In this document: piece after piece, positions 26,080 to 36,011 of the stretch
How the letters are laid out: each line of letters starts with the position of its first letter
Position numbering within the stretch: position 1 is the first letter of the stretch
Assembly (NCBI RefSeq): GCF_003688895.1
Contig: NZ_REFV01000013.1
Location: 62,001 to 126,000 of the forward strand
Direction: 5' to 3'
DNA length: 64,000 nt
DNA from: Dokdonia sinensis
Lineage (GTDB): Bacteria > Bacteroidota > Bacteroidia > Flavobacteriales > Flavobacteriaceae
The notes under the pieces: model-generated
Told to the model about the DNA's origin: nothing
Database searches by the model: none
Seen by the model: the letters and a program-made list of their open reading frames with translations, nothing else
Made by a program: the position numbers and the translations under genes

Positions 26080-27218
26080 AACTATTCGACGTATATACAT
26101 TGTACGATGTGACCCCTGTGAAGGCAAAAGGTTGTTACGTTTATGATGAAAAAGGAACTGAATATCTTGACCTATACGGAGGTCACGCGGTGATGTCTAT
26201 AGGTCATGGGCACCCGCATTATGTAAAACGGCTTACGGAGCAATTATCAAATATTGGCTTTTATTCCAATGCTGTTCAAAATCCGCTACAGCAGCAGGTT
26301 GCAGATAAGTTAGGTAGGCTTTCAGGGTGCGAGGGTTATGAGTTGTTTTTTGTAAGCTCAGGAGCAGAGGCTAACGAGAATGCATTAAAACTAGCTTCTT
26401 TTGCCACACAAAAACATAAGGTAGTTGCTTTTAAAAACGGTTTTCACGGGCGTACTTCGGCGACGGTGGCAGCTACAGATAATTTAAGTATTGTTTCCCC
26501 TCTGAATGCTCAACACGAAGTGGCGATTTTGGAACTTGGGGATGTCTCCGCTTTAGAAGAAACCCTTAAAAATGGCGACTGCTGCGCGGTAATTTTGGAG
26601 TTTATACAAGGCGTTGGTGGTCTGGATGAGAGCACGGCAGTATTCTACAAAAATGTGGAGTGCTTGTGTAAAAGGTATGTGGTAAAACTTATTGCAGATG
26701 AGGTGCAAAGCGGTTTTGGCCGTTCAGGTGATTTCTTTGCGTTCCAGAAATACGGGATTGAACCTGATATTATTACGATGGCAAAGGGAATGGGCAACGG
26801 CTTTCCTGTGGGTGGCATTCTTGTACACCCATCAATTAAAGCGAAGCACGGAATGCTGGGCACGACCTTTGGCGGCAATCACCTCGCCTGTGCTGCGACG
26901 CTGGCGGTGCTTGAAGTTTTAGAGAAAGAGCACTTAATGGCGCACGCTAGGGAAATGGAATCACGCTTTCGCGAACTGTGTTCCGAACTGGTTGCGGAAA
27001 GCGCAAAAAAACTCAATCTAAAAGTAAAAGGTCGCGGACTGATGCTCGGCCTTGACTTAGGATTTGATGTGAGTGAACTCCGTAAGAAATTAATTTATGA
27101 GCACTATATTTTTACGGGTGGCGCAAAAAATAAGAATGTATTGAGAATTTTGCCGCCGCTCAATATTAAAGAAGAACATTTTGATGTGCTATTTCAGGCT
27201 TTAAAGAAGGAATTATGA
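26076..27218 (+). CDS. argD: Acyl-ornithine aminotransferase
   Basis: PLP class III aminotransferase of the arginine pathway, 380 residues. The PLP lysine is Lys237 in MAKGMGNGFPVGG, preceded by the DEVQSGFGRSG motif. It probably uses N-succinyl- or N-acetyl-glutamate semialdehyde. It overlaps proC upstream and argF' downstream by four bases each, so proC-argD-argF'-argB-argE form one tightly packed unit. A degenerate palindrome near 26970 (CGCTTTCGCGAACTG) is read RFREL. Confidence 0.93.
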   Translation: MKLFDVYTLYDVTPVKAKGCYVYDEKGTEYLDLYGGHAVMSIGHGHPHYVKRLTEQLSNIGFYSNAVQNPLQQQVADKLGRLSGCEGYELFFVSSGAEANENALKLASFATQKHKVVAFKNGFHGRTSATVAATDNLSIVSPLNAQHEVAILELGDVSALEETLKNGDCCAVILEFIQGVGGLDESTAVFYKNVECLCKRYVVKLIADEVQSGFGRSGDFFAFQKYGIEPDIITMAKGMGNGFPVGGILVHPSIKAKHGMLGTTFGGNHLACAATLAVLEVLEKEHLMAHAREMESRFRELCSELVAESAKKLNLKVKGRGLMLGLDLGFDVSELRKKLIYEHYIFTGGAKNKNVLRILPPLNIKEEHFDVLFQALKKEL

Positions 27219-28204
27219 AAAATTACCTATCCATACATGACATCCCAGACCTTAATATGGCGATTAAGGAGGCGCTGTATATGAAGGAGTTTCCGTACGC
27301 TTTCGCGGAAGCGGGTAAACGCAAAACTTTAGGTCTACTCTTCTTCAATTCCAGTTTACGCACCAGATTGAGCACCGAAAAAGCAGCGCGGAATCTAGGA
27401 ATGAACGTAATGACGCTCAATGTAAACAGCGATTCTTGGCAACTGGAATTTGGAGACGGCGTCGTGATGGACGCAAACAAAGCTGAGCATATCAAGGAAG
27501 CCGCGCAAGTACTGTCGCAATATTGCGACATTCTCGCAGTGCGTGCTTTCCCTGGCTTAAAAAACAAAAGCGAAGACGAATTGGAAATCGTACTGACGGC
27601 TTTTGAAACCTACGCAAGTGTTCCTATTGTCAACCTCGAAAGTAGCACGGCGCACCCTTTACAAGGCTTTACAGATGCGATTACTATTTATGAACTTACA
27701 GAAAAATGCCGAATAGAAAATAGAAAACCTAACGTGGTATTGACTTGGGCGCCACACCCCAGAGCGCTACCACACGCGGTGGCAAATTCGTTTGTGCAAA
27801 CGATGCAACGATTGGATGTAAATTTTACGATTACAAACCCCGAGGGCTATGATTTGAGTTCAGAGGTTCGCAAAGAGACTAAGGTCAGCTATAATCAGAA
27901 TGACGCTTTCGCGAAACCTGCCCTGAGCGGAGCCGAAGGGGCGGACATCGTCTACGTAAAAAACTGGAGTAGTTATGAGAATTACGGTCAAGTAAAATCT
28001 CAAGATAGAAGCTGGATGATTACCGCCGAAAAGTTGAAACAAACGAACAATGCCAAAGTTATGCATTGCCTTCCTGTAAGAAGAAATGTGGTGATTGCAG
28101 ATGATGTGTTAGATAGTGCGGCGAGTGCTGTGATTCAGCAAGCGGGAAATAGGACTTGGGCCGCGCAATGGGTATTAAAAAACATTTTGAAAGATGGTGA
28201 ATAA
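27215..28204 (+). CDS. argF': N-succinyl/N-acetylornithine carbamoyltransferase
   Basis: Carbamoylates the acylated ornithine in the variant arginine pathway of Bacteroidetes and Xanthomonas. The 329-residue protein has SSLRTR (46-51) in place of the STRTR carbamoyl-phosphate loop of ordinary OTCases, and HCLPVRRN near the C-terminus, both marks of the AOTCase/SOTCase type. Two palindromes occur: a decayed copy at 27299-27313 (read AFAEAG) and one at 27907-27916 that is followed by a 24-bp repeat insertion, read AFAK-PALSGAEG-ADIVYV. The insert keeps the frame. The acyl group (succinyl or acetyl) cannot be settled by eye. Confidence 0.93.
   Translation: MKNYLSIHDIPDLNMAIKEALYMKEFPYAFAEAGKRKTLGLLFFNSSLRTRLSTEKAARNLGMNVMTLNVNSDSWQLEFGDGVVMDANKAEHIKEAAQVLSQYCDILAVRAFPGLKNKSEDELEIVLTAFETYASVPIVNLESSTAHPLQGFTDAITIYELTEKCRIENRKPNVVLTWAPHPRALPHAVANSFVQTMQRLDVNFTITNPEGYDLSSEVRKETKVSYNQNDAFAKPALSGAEGADIVYVKNWSSYENYGQVKSQDRSWMITAEKLKQTNNAKVMHCLPVRRNVVIADDVLDSAASAVIQQAGNRTWAAQWVLKNILKDGE
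27902..27943. repeat. Palindrome with nested CCTGAGCG-type insertion inside argF'
   Basis: GACGCTTTCGCGAAA is followed by 24 bp (27917-27940; starts CCTGCCCTGAGCGG, ends GCCGAAGGG) and then GCGGAC. Removing the 24 bp restores GCTTTCGCGAAAGCG. The insert is related to the loop of the long REP-like elements (CCTGAGCGATAGCCGAAGGG). Confidence 0.8.
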
Positions 28205-28979
28205 GCAACAACTTACTGTAGTGAAAATAGGCGGTGACATTGTAGATAATGACCAGTTATTACAAGAGTTTTACAATCATTTTAAAAAGATTTCTGGGCC
28301 TACAGTCCTTGTGCACGGCGGAGGAAATAAAGCTTCGGCATTGCAAAAAGAATTAGGGATTGAACCTAAAAAAGTAGATGGAAGACGCATTACCGATGCC
28401 GCTACGCTAGAAGTAGTAACAATGGTGTATGCAGGTTTACTCAATAAAAAATTAGTTGCTGGTTTGCAAGCCACAGGTAAAAATGCCATTGGACTTTCTG
28501 GAGCAGATGGGGATGCTATACGCGCTCATAAACGCTCTGTTGCCGATGTAGATTATGGTTTTGCTGGCGATATAGATCGCGTAAATTTTAGTTTCATAGA
28601 TGAGTTGCTAAGTGGTGGCTACACGCCGGTATTTTCTGCCATTACGCACGACGGGAAGGGGCAATTATTAAATACGAATGCAGATACATTGGCTGCCAGA
28701 GTTGCCACAGCAATGAGTTCAAAATATAATGTGCAGTTGTACTATTGCTTTACAAAAGCGGGTGTTTTAGAAGATGTAGAAAATGGAGATTCGCTGGTGG
28801 AGCGAATGGATTCAACTATCTACGCCGCAATGAAAAGCGCTGGACAAATTGTAGACGGGATGATTCCAAAATTAGATACTGCTTTTGAGGCATTATCTTC
28901 AGGTGTTCTTCGCGTGCACGTCGGAACCATACAAATTTTAAGTGATAATACCCAAAAACATACGACTTTATGTCTTTAA
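28194..28979 (+). CDS. argB: N-acylglutamate kinase
   Basis: Phosphorylates N-acetyl- or N-succinyl-glutamate. The 261-residue amino-acid-kinase-fold protein has KIGGD near residue 11 and the glycine loop HGGGNK at 41-46, followed by the substrate segment DGRRITD. It starts 11 bases inside argF' and overlaps argE by ten bases. It carries no palindrome copy. Confidence 0.95.
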   Translation: MVNKQQLTVVKIGGDIVDNDQLLQEFYNHFKKISGPTVLVHGGGNKASALQKELGIEPKKVDGRRITDAATLEVVTMVYAGLLNKKLVAGLQATGKNAIGLSGADGDAIRAHKRSVADVDYGFAGDIDRVNFSFIDELLSGGYTPVFSAITHDGKGQLLNTNADTLAARVATAMSSKYNVQLYYCFTKAGVLEDVENGDSLVERMDSTIYAAMKSAGQIVDGMIPKLDTAFEALSSGVLRVHVGTIQILSDNTQKHTTLCL

Positions 28980-30067
28980 AAGAGCAAACAGATTCGGCTA
29001 TTGTATTGCTTCAATCACTTATTGAAACGCAAAGTTTCTCGGGTGAAGAGGACGGTACTGCCCAGCTCATTGCAGAGTGGTTAGAGAGAAATGGAATTAC
29101 GCCCACCGAAGCCAGTTCGGGACGGGTTTCGCGAAAGCAAAATAATATCTACGCGTTCAATAAACATTTTGATGATTCTAAACCATTGTTGCTCCTAAAC
29201 TCCCACCACGACAAGGTTAAACCAAATAAGGGATACAAACGCGATCCGTACAATGCTGAAATAATAGACGGCAAATTGTACGGTTTAGGAAGCAATGATG
29301 CTGGCGCGAGCTTAGTGGGATTGCTTACGGCTTTTGCTCACTTTTACGAGCGCGAAGATTTGAGTCATAATATTGTTATTGTAGCTTCGGCAGAAGAGGA
29401 GAGCAGTGGTCCTAATGGACTGAATAGTATGCTGGCCCATTTACCCGAAATTGAGGTTGCCATTGTGGGCGAACCTACATTAATGAATCTCGCCATTGCG
29501 GAAAAGGGATTGGTAGTTTTTGATGCTGCTGTAAAAGGAATCGCTGGACACGCGGCGCATATTAAAGAAAATATGGCGGTTTATAATTGTATTGAGACGT
29601 TACAATGGTTTCAGGAGTTAAAATTTGATAAGGTCTCTGAAACTTTAGGCGAGACTAAAGTTACGGTCACGCAAATCAATGCGGGCACGCAACACAATGT
29701 TGTTCCCTCTCAAGTAGATTTGGTTATAGACGTGCGTGTAAATGAGCACTATACCAATCAAGAAATCGCCGATTTTATGCAGGAAAACGCACCTTGTGAT
29801 GAGATACAACCAAGATCGTTGCGATTGAACAGTTCGCGTATTGCCAAGGATCACGCTTTAGTTCAAGCGGGAATAGCCCTAGGACGAGAAACCTATGGCT
29901 CACCAACCTTATCAGATCAAGCTTGCTTGTCCTGTCCTTCTTTAAAATTAGGCATAGGCGACAGTACCCGGTCACATATGGCAGATGAGTTTGTATATGT
30001 AAAGGAGATTGAAGAAGGGATTGGGTTGTATATTGAGATATTGGAGGGGTTTTTATCCCACCCCTAG
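28970..30067 (+). CDS. argE: M20-family N-acyl-ornithine/citrulline deacylase
   Basis: Removes the acyl group from the arginine intermediate; with an AOTCase-type ArgF' the substrate is probably N-acylcitrulline. The 365-residue metallopeptidase has His79 and Asp81 in SHHD, Asp110 in GSNDAG, and Glu142-Glu144 in AEEES as metal or catalytic residues. A palindrome copy (core 29127-29136) is read VSRKQ in the N-terminal domain. The last codons and the TAG stop lie inside a C-rich repeat (TTATCCCACCCCTAG), so the C-terminus ends in L-S-H-P provided by repeat sequence. Confidence 0.9.
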   Translation: MSLKEQTDSAIVLLQSLIETQSFSGEEDGTAQLIAEWLERNGITPTEASSGRVSRKQNNIYAFNKHFDDSKPLLLLNSHHDKVKPNKGYKRDPYNAEIIDGKLYGLGSNDAGASLVGLLTAFAHFYEREDLSHNIVIVASAEEESSGPNGLNSMLAHLPEIEVAIVGEPTLMNLAIAEKGLVVFDAAVKGIAGHAAHIKENMAVYNCIETLQWFQELKFDKVSETLGETKVTVTQINAGTQHNVVPSQVDLVIDVRVNEHYTNQEIADFMQENAPCDEIQPRSLRLNSSRIAKDHALVQAGIALGRETYGSPTLSDQACLSCPSLKLGIGDSTRSHMADEFVYVKEIEEGIGLYIEILEGFLSHP

Positions 30068-30088
30068 CCCCTCCCTGAGGGAGGGGAA
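30059..30088. repeat. G/C-tract hairpin over the argE stop codon
   Basis: CCCCTCCCTGAGGGAGGGG hairpin preceded by CCCACCCCTAG, which contains the argE stop. It may serve as a weak terminator or processing site. Confidence 0.65.
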
Positions 30089-30111
30089 CAAAAATTTAGA
30101 AAATAATAAGA

Positions 30112-30178
30112 TTCCCGTCGTCACGGGAATTAAAATTAGCGTAGGTGGGTGAGATTTCCGCCTTCGCGGAAATGACAA
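30112..30178 (+). repeat. Two REP-like hairpins upstream of argH
   Basis: First copy 30112-30132 (arms ATTCCCGT/ACGGGAAT around CGTC). Second copy 30155-30178 (arms ATTTCCGC/GCGGAAAT around CTTC, then GAC). The second ends 13 bases before the argH ATG. Confidence 0.85.
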
Positions 30179-30191
30179 AAAGAGAAGTTTT

Positions 30192-31478
30192 ATGAAAATC
30201 TGGGAAAAGGGAATACCGACTGATCAAAAAATAGAAGCATTTACGGTGGGCAACGATCGGGAGATTGATGGGCATATTGCAAAGTATGATCTGCTCGCGA
30301 GTAAAGCACACGCGCAAATGCTAGCAAAAGTTGGCTTGCTTACAAACGAGGAAAGTTCTTTGCTTTGTAGTGAACTGGATAAGATGCTATCGCTCGAGGC
30401 GAAAGGGGAGTTTGTTATAGAACCTCAATTTGAAGACGTGCATTCTAAAATCGAGCACGATCTTGTGCTTGCGCTTGGTGATACTGGGAAGAAAATACAT
30501 ACGGCTAGGTCTCGGAATGACCAAGTTTTAGTTGCGCTCAATCTTTACTTTAAAGCTGAGCTCTCTGAGATTAAATCAGGAATAGAAAAACTTTTTAAAA
30601 CGCTAATAGATTTAGCTGAAACGCATAAAAATCAACTAATACCTGGCTACACGCACCTTCAGGTGGCGATGCCGTCCTCTTTTGGGCTTTGGTTTTCGGC
30701 CTATGCTGAGTTACTTATTGACGATTTGTATTTGCTCAATGCGGCTCAGCAAGTGGTAGATCAGAATCCTCTGGGGAGCGCTGCGGGGTATGGGTCAAGT
30801 TTTCCTATAGATCGGGAAATGACGACTGAAGCTTTAGGTTTTACAGATTTAAAATATAATGTGATTGCGGCCCAATTATCACGAGGTAAATCTGAACGTA
30901 CAGTTACGCAAGCTGTGGCAAATGTGGCTAATACTTTGAGTCGTTTTGCAATGGATGTGTGTTTGTACTGCTCTCAGAATTTTAGCTTCATAAAATTCCC
31001 CGACGAGCTGACTACCGGAAGTAGCATTATGCCGCATAAAAAAAACCCCGATGTTTTTGAATTATTAAGAGGGAAATGCAACCAACTCCAAGCGATTCCT
31101 CAAGAGATGATTATGATTACTAATAATCTCCCGAGTGGATATCATAGGGATTTTCAATTACTGAAAGAGAATGCGATAAAGTCTGTAGAGGACTTAAAAG
31201 TCGTTCTGGACATTTTTGAGTTTGCTATTGCACAAGTAAAAGTGCAAAAGGTCGATCTGGCAGAAGAAAAATATCAACATCTATTTACCGTAGACGCGAT
31301 AAACGATCTCGTAGCGGCTCGTGTACCTTTTAGGGATGCGTACAGGCAAATAGGAGAGCAGGTGGTAAATGGGACATTTGAAGCTGGCAATACTCGGGAG
31401 CATTCTCATGTAGGGAGCATTCATAATCTTGGGTTGGACAAGATTATGGAGAAGTTTGAGAGGGCTTTTCAGGGTTGA
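30192..31478 (+). CDS. argH: Argininosuccinate lyase
   Basis: Splits argininosuccinate into arginine and fumarate. The 428-residue protein carries the fumarase/aspartase signature GSSIMPHKKNPD and the DVHSKIEHDL and TARSRNDQ segments. At 428 residues it is somewhat shorter than the 450-460 of many bacterial ArgH, mainly in the C-terminal domain, but nothing catalytic is missing. It closes the arginine locus and converges with leuB. Confidence 0.95.
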   Translation: MKIWEKGIPTDQKIEAFTVGNDREIDGHIAKYDLLASKAHAQMLAKVGLLTNEESSLLCSELDKMLSLEAKGEFVIEPQFEDVHSKIEHDLVLALGDTGKKIHTARSRNDQVLVALNLYFKAELSEIKSGIEKLFKTLIDLAETHKNQLIPGYTHLQVAMPSSFGLWFSAYAELLIDDLYLLNAAQQVVDQNPLGSAAGYGSSFPIDREMTTEALGFTDLKYNVIAAQLSRGKSERTVTQAVANVANTLSRFAMDVCLYCSQNFSFIKFPDELTTGSSIMPHKKNPDVFELLRGKCNQLQAIPQEMIMITNNLPSGYHRDFQLLKENAIKSVEDLKVVLDIFEFAIAQVKVQKVDLAEEKYQHLFTVDAINDLVAARVPFRDAYRQIGEQVVNGTFEAGNTREHSHVGSIHNLGLDKIMEKFERAFQG

Positions 31479-31480
31479 TC

Positions 31481-31536
31481 ACGCTTTCGCGAAAGCGAAA
31501 AAAAAACGAAATCAGAATTTCCGATTTCGCTTTTCT
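31481..31536. terminator. Palindrome plus hairpin between argH and leuB
   Basis: A palindrome copy (core 31485-31494, CGCTTTCGCGAAAGCG) stands 5 bases after the argH stop and is followed by A-rich DNA and a CGAAATC/GATTTCG hairpin with a T-tract (31507-31534). Its place between convergent genes and the T/A tracts on both sides suggest a bidirectional terminator, with the palindrome possibly forming part of it. Confidence 0.6.
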
Positions 31537-31557
31537 AATCTCTAATTTTTGCAGTTA

Positions 31558-32673
31558 TTAAATAATCGTACTCTGCCCTACGTGAATATTCTTAAAATTA
31601 CGATTTGTATCCTCTGGGTTCAAAATGTAATCTGCGATAAAGTCACCAACTTTTGAGGTGGACAAAGGATTTTTAGGATTAATATCTACTGTACTAAAAC
31701 CGAGCTCTAGTGATTTTTCAACAGCCTCTTCTACACGATCTGCTTCTTTATTTAAATTAAGATGTCTCAATAGCATTGCAGCACTTAAAATAGATGCCAG
31801 CGGATTTGCAATTCCCTTCCCAGTAGCCTGAGGGAAAGAACCGTGAATAGGTTCAAACAGCGCATTCTCCTTACCCACAGAAGCTGAGGCAAGTAGACCT
31901 ATAGATCCGCCGATAACACTAGCTTCATCTGAAATTATATCGCCAAAAAGGTTTTCGGTTAATATCACGTCAAACTGTTTTGGGTTCAGAATCATCTGCA
32001 TTGCAGCATTGTCTACAAATAGAAAATCTAGCTCCACCTCCTTATAATCATTTGCAATGGCCGATACCGTTTTTCTCCATAATCGGGAAGTTTCCAGCAC
32101 ATTTGCTTTATCTACTAAAGTTAATTTCTTTCTTCTATTTTGAGCTTCTTTAAACGCGAGGTGAGCAATGCGACTTATCTCTTCCATAGAGTAGGTGCAA
32201 CCGTCTGAGGCGACCTGACCATCATCACTCAAGTGCTTATCCCCAAAATAGATTCCTCCTGTAAGTTCGCGATAAATAGACATATCTGCTCCAGAGATAA
32301 TTTCTCTTTTTAATGGAGAATTATCGATGAGTTGCTCGTAAGCCTTTACTGGTCTTACGTTACAAAAAAGCCCAAGACTTTTACGTAATCGTAATAACCC
32401 TTGCTCAGGGCGCACTTTTGCACTTGGGTCATTATCGTACTTAGGATGACCAATCGCACCAAAAAGAATGGCATCAGATTTCTCACAGATGTCAACGGTC
32501 TCTTCTGGTAGTGGGTTTCCTGTTTCATCTATAGCACAAGCACCCATAAGCGCATTTGTATATGTGAAACTGTGTCCAAATTCATCGGCAACGGCGTCGA
32601 GTGCTTTTTTTGCTTGTGCAGTGACTTCGGGACCTATTCCGTCTCCTGGGATGATTGCTATGTTATAGTTCAT
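31558..32673 (-). CDS. leuB: 3-isopropylmalate dehydrogenase
   Basis: Oxidative decarboxylation of 3-isopropylmalate in leucine synthesis. The 371-residue protein has the N-terminal IPGDGIGPEV motif, the substrate arginines in RPEQGLLRLRKSLG, and the metal-site segment FGDIISDEASVIGGSIGLL. It is the last gene of the reverse-strand leuA-leuC-leuD-leuB set. A decayed REP-like hairpin lies 28 bases before its ATG. Confidence 0.97.
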   Translation of the reverse strand: MNYNIAIIPGDGIGPEVTAQAKKALDAVADEFGHSFTYTNALMGACAIDETGNPLPEETVDICEKSDAILFGAIGHPKYDNDPSAKVRPEQGLLRLRKSLGLFCNVRPVKAYEQLIDNSPLKREIISGADMSIYRELTGGIYFGDKHLSDDGQVASDGCTYSMEEISRIAHLAFKEAQNRRKKLTLVDKANVLETSRLWRKTVSAIANDYKEVELDFLFVDNAAMQMILNPKQFDVILTENLFGDIISDEASVIGGSIGLLASASVGKENALFEPIHGSFPQATGKGIANPLASILSAAMLLRHLNLNKEADRVEEAVEKSLELGFSTVDINPKNPLSTSKVGDFIADYILNPEDTNRNFKNIHVGQSTII

Positions 32674-32701
32674 TGTGGTGTGTGTTTGAAATATTCAGGA
32701 A

Positions 32702-32721
32702 ATCCCCGCTTTTGCGAGGAT
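32702..32721 (-). repeat. Decayed REP-like hairpin upstream of leuB
   Basis: Arms ATCCCCGC and GCGAGGAT around TTTT with one mismatch. Read on the reverse strand it has the same orientation relative to its gene as the ilv/arg copies. Confidence 0.6.
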
Positions 32722-32757
32722 CTTCACTTTTTAATTGAGGGAATATAATTTTATTAT

Positions 32758-33351
32758 TTAGACAAATAGGGTTCGATTATTTTCAAATGCCTCTATTTCT
32801 GTTTTCTTACTTAGTAAAAAGTCAATATCATCATACCCATTAATCATACATACTTTTTTGTAAGGGTCTATTTCAAATTCCGCTTTCGCGAAAGCGGTTT
32901 TGACAACTTGATTTTCTAAATCAATTGTAATCGGTAATTCGGGATTTTCTTGAATACCAGTCATTAATTGGGTTAAAAATTCTGGCGACACTTGAATAGG
33001 TAATAAGCCATTATTAAGGGCATTACCTTTAAAAATATCTGCAAAAAAACTAGATATCACAACCTTAAATCCATAACCCACAATCGCCCAGGCAGCGTGC
33101 TCACGGCTAGAACCACAACCAAAGTTGTCTCCAGCGACTAGAATTTTTGCTCCAGCATATTGAGGTTGATTAATTGGGAAATCAGCATTTAACGAGCCAT
33201 CTTTCTCAAAACGCCAGTCTCTGAATACATTATCGCCAAACCCTTTTTTGTCTGTCGCCTTTAAAAAGCGTGCTGGGATAATCTGGTCTGTATCTATATT
33301 CTCTATAGGCAGCGGTACTGCCGTGGTGGTGAGTTTTGTAAACTTTTCCAT
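32758..33351 (-). CDS. leuD: 3-isopropylmalate dehydratase, small subunit
   Basis: Small swivelling subunit of isopropylmalate isomerase. The 197-residue protein shows [28 protein letters not shown] and the family length. A palindrome copy (core 32884-32893, extended CCGCTTTCGCGAAAGCGG) is read [11 protein letters not shown] close to the C-terminus. It abuts leuC: the leuC stop and the leuD ATG share one base. Confidence 0.96.
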   Translation of the reverse strand: MEKFTKLTTTAVPLPIENIDTDQIIPARFLKATDKKGFGDNVFRDWRFEKDGSLNADFPINQPQYAGAKILVAGDNFGCGSSREHAAWAIVGYGFKVVISSFFADIFKGNALNNGLLPIQVSPEFLTQLMTGIQENPELPITIDLENQVVKTAFAKAEFEIDPYKKVCMINGYDDIDFLLSKKTEIEAFENNRTLFV

Positions 33352-34739
33352 TAGGCTACGGCTTCTTTTGTGATATCCACTATTTTTCCAGCAATTGCGG
33401 TCGCTGCAGCAACAAGAGGGGAGGCGAGAATCGTTCTCGCACCTTGTCCCTGCCGACCTTCAAAATTTCTGTTTGAGGTGGAAACACAGTACTCTCCAGC
33501 GGGAATTTTATCATCATTCATCGCGAGACAGGCTGAACAGCCGGGCTGTCTTAAGACAAACCCAGCCTCTTCAAACACCTCTTTAAGCCCCTCTTCTTCG
33601 AGTTGCTTTGCTACTTGTTGTGATCCTGGAACGAGCCAGGCGTTCACATTTGCAGCTTTACTTTTTCCGCGTACATAATCTGCGGCGATTCTAAAATCCT
33701 CTATTCTTGAATTCGTACAACTTCCTATAAACACATAGTTTATTGCGGTATCGAGTAATTGTGAACCTTGTTTAAAGTTCATATACTCGAGTGCTTTATC
33801 AAAAGTCATATCTCCTTTTTCGGGGATATTTCCGTTTATTTTTATACCCATTCCAGGGTTTGTTCCGTATGTGAGCATTGGGGCAATGTCTGCTGCGTCT
33901 ATGTGATATTCTTTATCAAATGCTGCATCTTCATCTGTAGGGAGTGTTTTCCAGTAGGAGACCGCTTTCGCGAAAGCGTCACCCTGCGGAGCAAATTTTC
34001 TTCCTTCAACATAGTCAAAGGTAGTTTGGTCTGGCGCTATCATACCGCCACGGGCACCCATTTCGATACTCATATTGCAGACGGTCATACGACCTTCCAT
34101 ACTCATTTCTTCAAAGACGTTACCCGCATACTCACAGAAATATCCTGTACCAGCATTCGTTCCCAATTTTGAAATGATATATAAAATGACATCTTTAGGA
34201 AGAACATTTGGGGCAAGCTTTCCATTGACGTTCACACGTAGACTTTTCGGTTTATTGAGGAGTAAACTTTGACTCGCAAAGACTTGTCCTACTTGGCTCG
34301 TCCCAATCCCAAAAGCAATTGCACCAAAAGCTCCGTGCGTACTCGTGTGACTATCACCACATACCATTGTCATTCCGGGTTGTGTGATACCTAGTTCTGG
34401 CGCCATCACGTGTACGATACCATTGTACTTATGTCCAAGTGCGTATAATGTAATGCCGTGTTTCTCACAGTTTTTTGTAAGTTGGTCCAGTTGATTACGA
34501 GAAAGCGCATCCTTGATAGGAAGATGCTGATTTTCGGTGGGTGTATTGTGGTCTGCCGTGGCGACGATCTGGTCTGGACGGGCAACGGGAATACCACGCT
34601 CTTCCAGCTCATTAAACGCTTGCGGACTCGTAACCTCGTGTATTAAATGCTTGTCTATATATAAAATCTGTGGCCCGTTTTCGATAGTATCTACCACGTG
34701 AGCATCCCAGACTTTATCAAATAATGTTTTTCCTACCAT
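33351..34739 (-). CDS. leuC: 3-isopropylmalate dehydratase, large subunit
   Basis: Aconitase-type [4Fe-4S] subunit, 462 residues. Cluster cysteines are seen in [11 protein letters not shown] and in the pair of [12 protein letters not shown] palindrome copy (core 33966-33975) is read DAFAKAVSY in the middle of the chain, between the first domains and the cluster-bearing segments. It is followed directly by leuD. Confidence 0.97.
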   Translation of the reverse strand: MVGKTLFDKVWDAHVVDTIENGPQILYIDKHLIHEVTSPQAFNELEERGIPVARPDQIVATADHNTPTENQHLPIKDALSRNQLDQLTKNCEKHGITLYALGHKYNGIVHVMAPELGITQPGMTMVCGDSHTSTHGAFGAIAFGIGTSQVGQVFASQSLLLNKPKSLRVNVNGKLAPNVLPKDVILYIISKLGTNAGTGYFCEYAGNVFEEMSMEGRMTVCNMSIEMGARGGMIAPDQTTFDYVEGRKFAPQGDAFAKAVSYWKTLPTDEDAAFDKEYHIDAADIAPMLTYGTNPGMGIKINGNIPEKGDMTFDKALEYMNFKQGSQLLDTAINYVFIGSCTNSRIEDFRIAADYVRGKSKAANVNAWLVPGSQQVAKQLEEEGLKEVFEEAGFVLRQPGCSACLAMNDDKIPAGEYCVSTSNRNFEGRQGQGARTILASPLVAAATAIAGKIVDITKEAVA

Positions 34740-34792
34740 TCTATTTTCCGCAGTGCGGTGTGTGTTTAAATAATAAATAAGGTAAGGCCTAA

Positions 34793-35965
34793 TTAAGCCA
34801 GTGCTCCAGCTCTCATCTGGATACGCTCCATAATCATATGGATATCGTCATCTTTGACCTCTTTTTGCCTATCGGCAACGTTGAGGAACTGTTCGTAAGC
34901 AGCATCGAGCTGTACTTTAGTAAGTTCATAACCCACTTTCTTAGAACGGTAAGCAAGTGCTGCTCGTCCACTTCTTGCAGTAAGTACTATTGAAGTTTCA
35001 TTTACACCAACGTCCTGCGGATTCATAATCTCGTAGGTATCACGATTTTTTATCATTCCGTCCTGATGTATTCCAGAGCTATGCGCAAAAGCATTTGCTC
35101 CTACAATTGCCTTATTAGGTTGTACGACCATTCCCATTTTTTCACTCACCATACAACTAGTGTCATAAAGTAGCTGGGTATTTATATCCGTATGTAGATT
35201 GAGGGTAGGATGTTGTTTTAAAATCATTACTACTTCTTCAAGCGAGGTATTCCCTGCTCGTTCTCCTATGCCATTTATGGTACATTCTATTTGACGAGCC
35301 CCGTTTATTACTCCTGAAATACTATTTGCTGTAGCAAGGCCTAAATCGTTGTGACAATGACAAGAAAGAATGACGTTTTCTATTCCTTTTACGTTTTCGC
35401 GCAAGTATCTCATTTTAGCACCGTATTCTTCTGGTAGACAATATCCAGTAGTGTCTGGAATATTCAGTACTGTCGCACCTGCTTGAATCACTTTTTCAAG
35501 TACTCTGGCTAGAAACTCGTTGTCCGTTCTCCCAGCGTCTTCGGCGTAGAACTCTACGTCTTCTACAAAGCTTTTTGCGTAAGCGGTTGCTTTTACAGCG
35601 CGCTCCATAATCTGTTCTGGGGTCGCGTTGAATTTATACTTCATATGTGACTCGCTAGTGCCGATTCCAGTATGAATGCGGGGCCTCACGGCATACGTCA
35701 GTGCCTCAGAGGCTACTTTAATATCATTTTCTACCGCACGCGTCAGACCACAAACGGTGGCGTTCTTTACCAGTTTAGAAATCTCCTGGACCGAAGTAAA
35801 ATCTCCAGGAGAGGAAACAGGAAATCCTGCTTCAATTACGTCTACACCTAGAACATCCAGACGTTCGGCGATGGCGAGTTTTTCTTTTTTGTCTAGTTTG
35901 CAACCAGGGACTTGCTCTCCGTCGCGTAGGGTCGTATCAAAAATTTGAACTTTGTCGTTTTGCAT
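34793..35965 (-). CDS. leuA: 2-isopropylmalate synthase lacking the regulatory domain
   Basis: Condenses acetyl-CoA with 2-ketoisovalerate, entry to leucine synthesis. The catalytic barrel is intact: [12 protein letters not shown] at 10-21 and the metal motif HCHNDLGLA from residue 203. The protein ends at 390 residues, whereas leucine-inhibited LeuA proteins have about 500 or more with a C-terminal LeuA_dimer domain. The frame closes naturally, with no sign of a truncated remnant downstream, so feedback control may act elsewhere. Homocitrate synthase is an alternative for short members, but the leuCDB context argues for leuA. Confidence 0.88.
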   Translation of the reverse strand: MQNDKVQIFDTTLRDGEQVPGCKLDKKEKLAIAERLDVLGVDVIEAGFPVSSPGDFTSVQEISKLVKNATVCGLTRAVENDIKVASEALTYAVRPRIHTGIGTSESHMKYKFNATPEQIMERAVKATAYAKSFVEDVEFYAEDAGRTDNEFLARVLEKVIQAGATVLNIPDTTGYCLPEEYGAKMRYLRENVKGIENVILSCHCHNDLGLATANSISGVINGARQIECTINGIGERAGNTSLEEVVMILKQHPTLNLHTDINTQLLYDTSCMVSEKMGMVVQPNKAIVGANAFAHSSGIHQDGMIKNRDTYEIMNPQDVGVNETSIVLTARSGRAALAYRSKKVGYELTKVQLDAAYEQFLNVADRQKEVKDDDIHMIMERIQMRAGALA

Positions 35966-36011
35966 AGCATAGGTTTATACACGAATTTATAACTTGCTAC
36001 TTGTATTGGGT

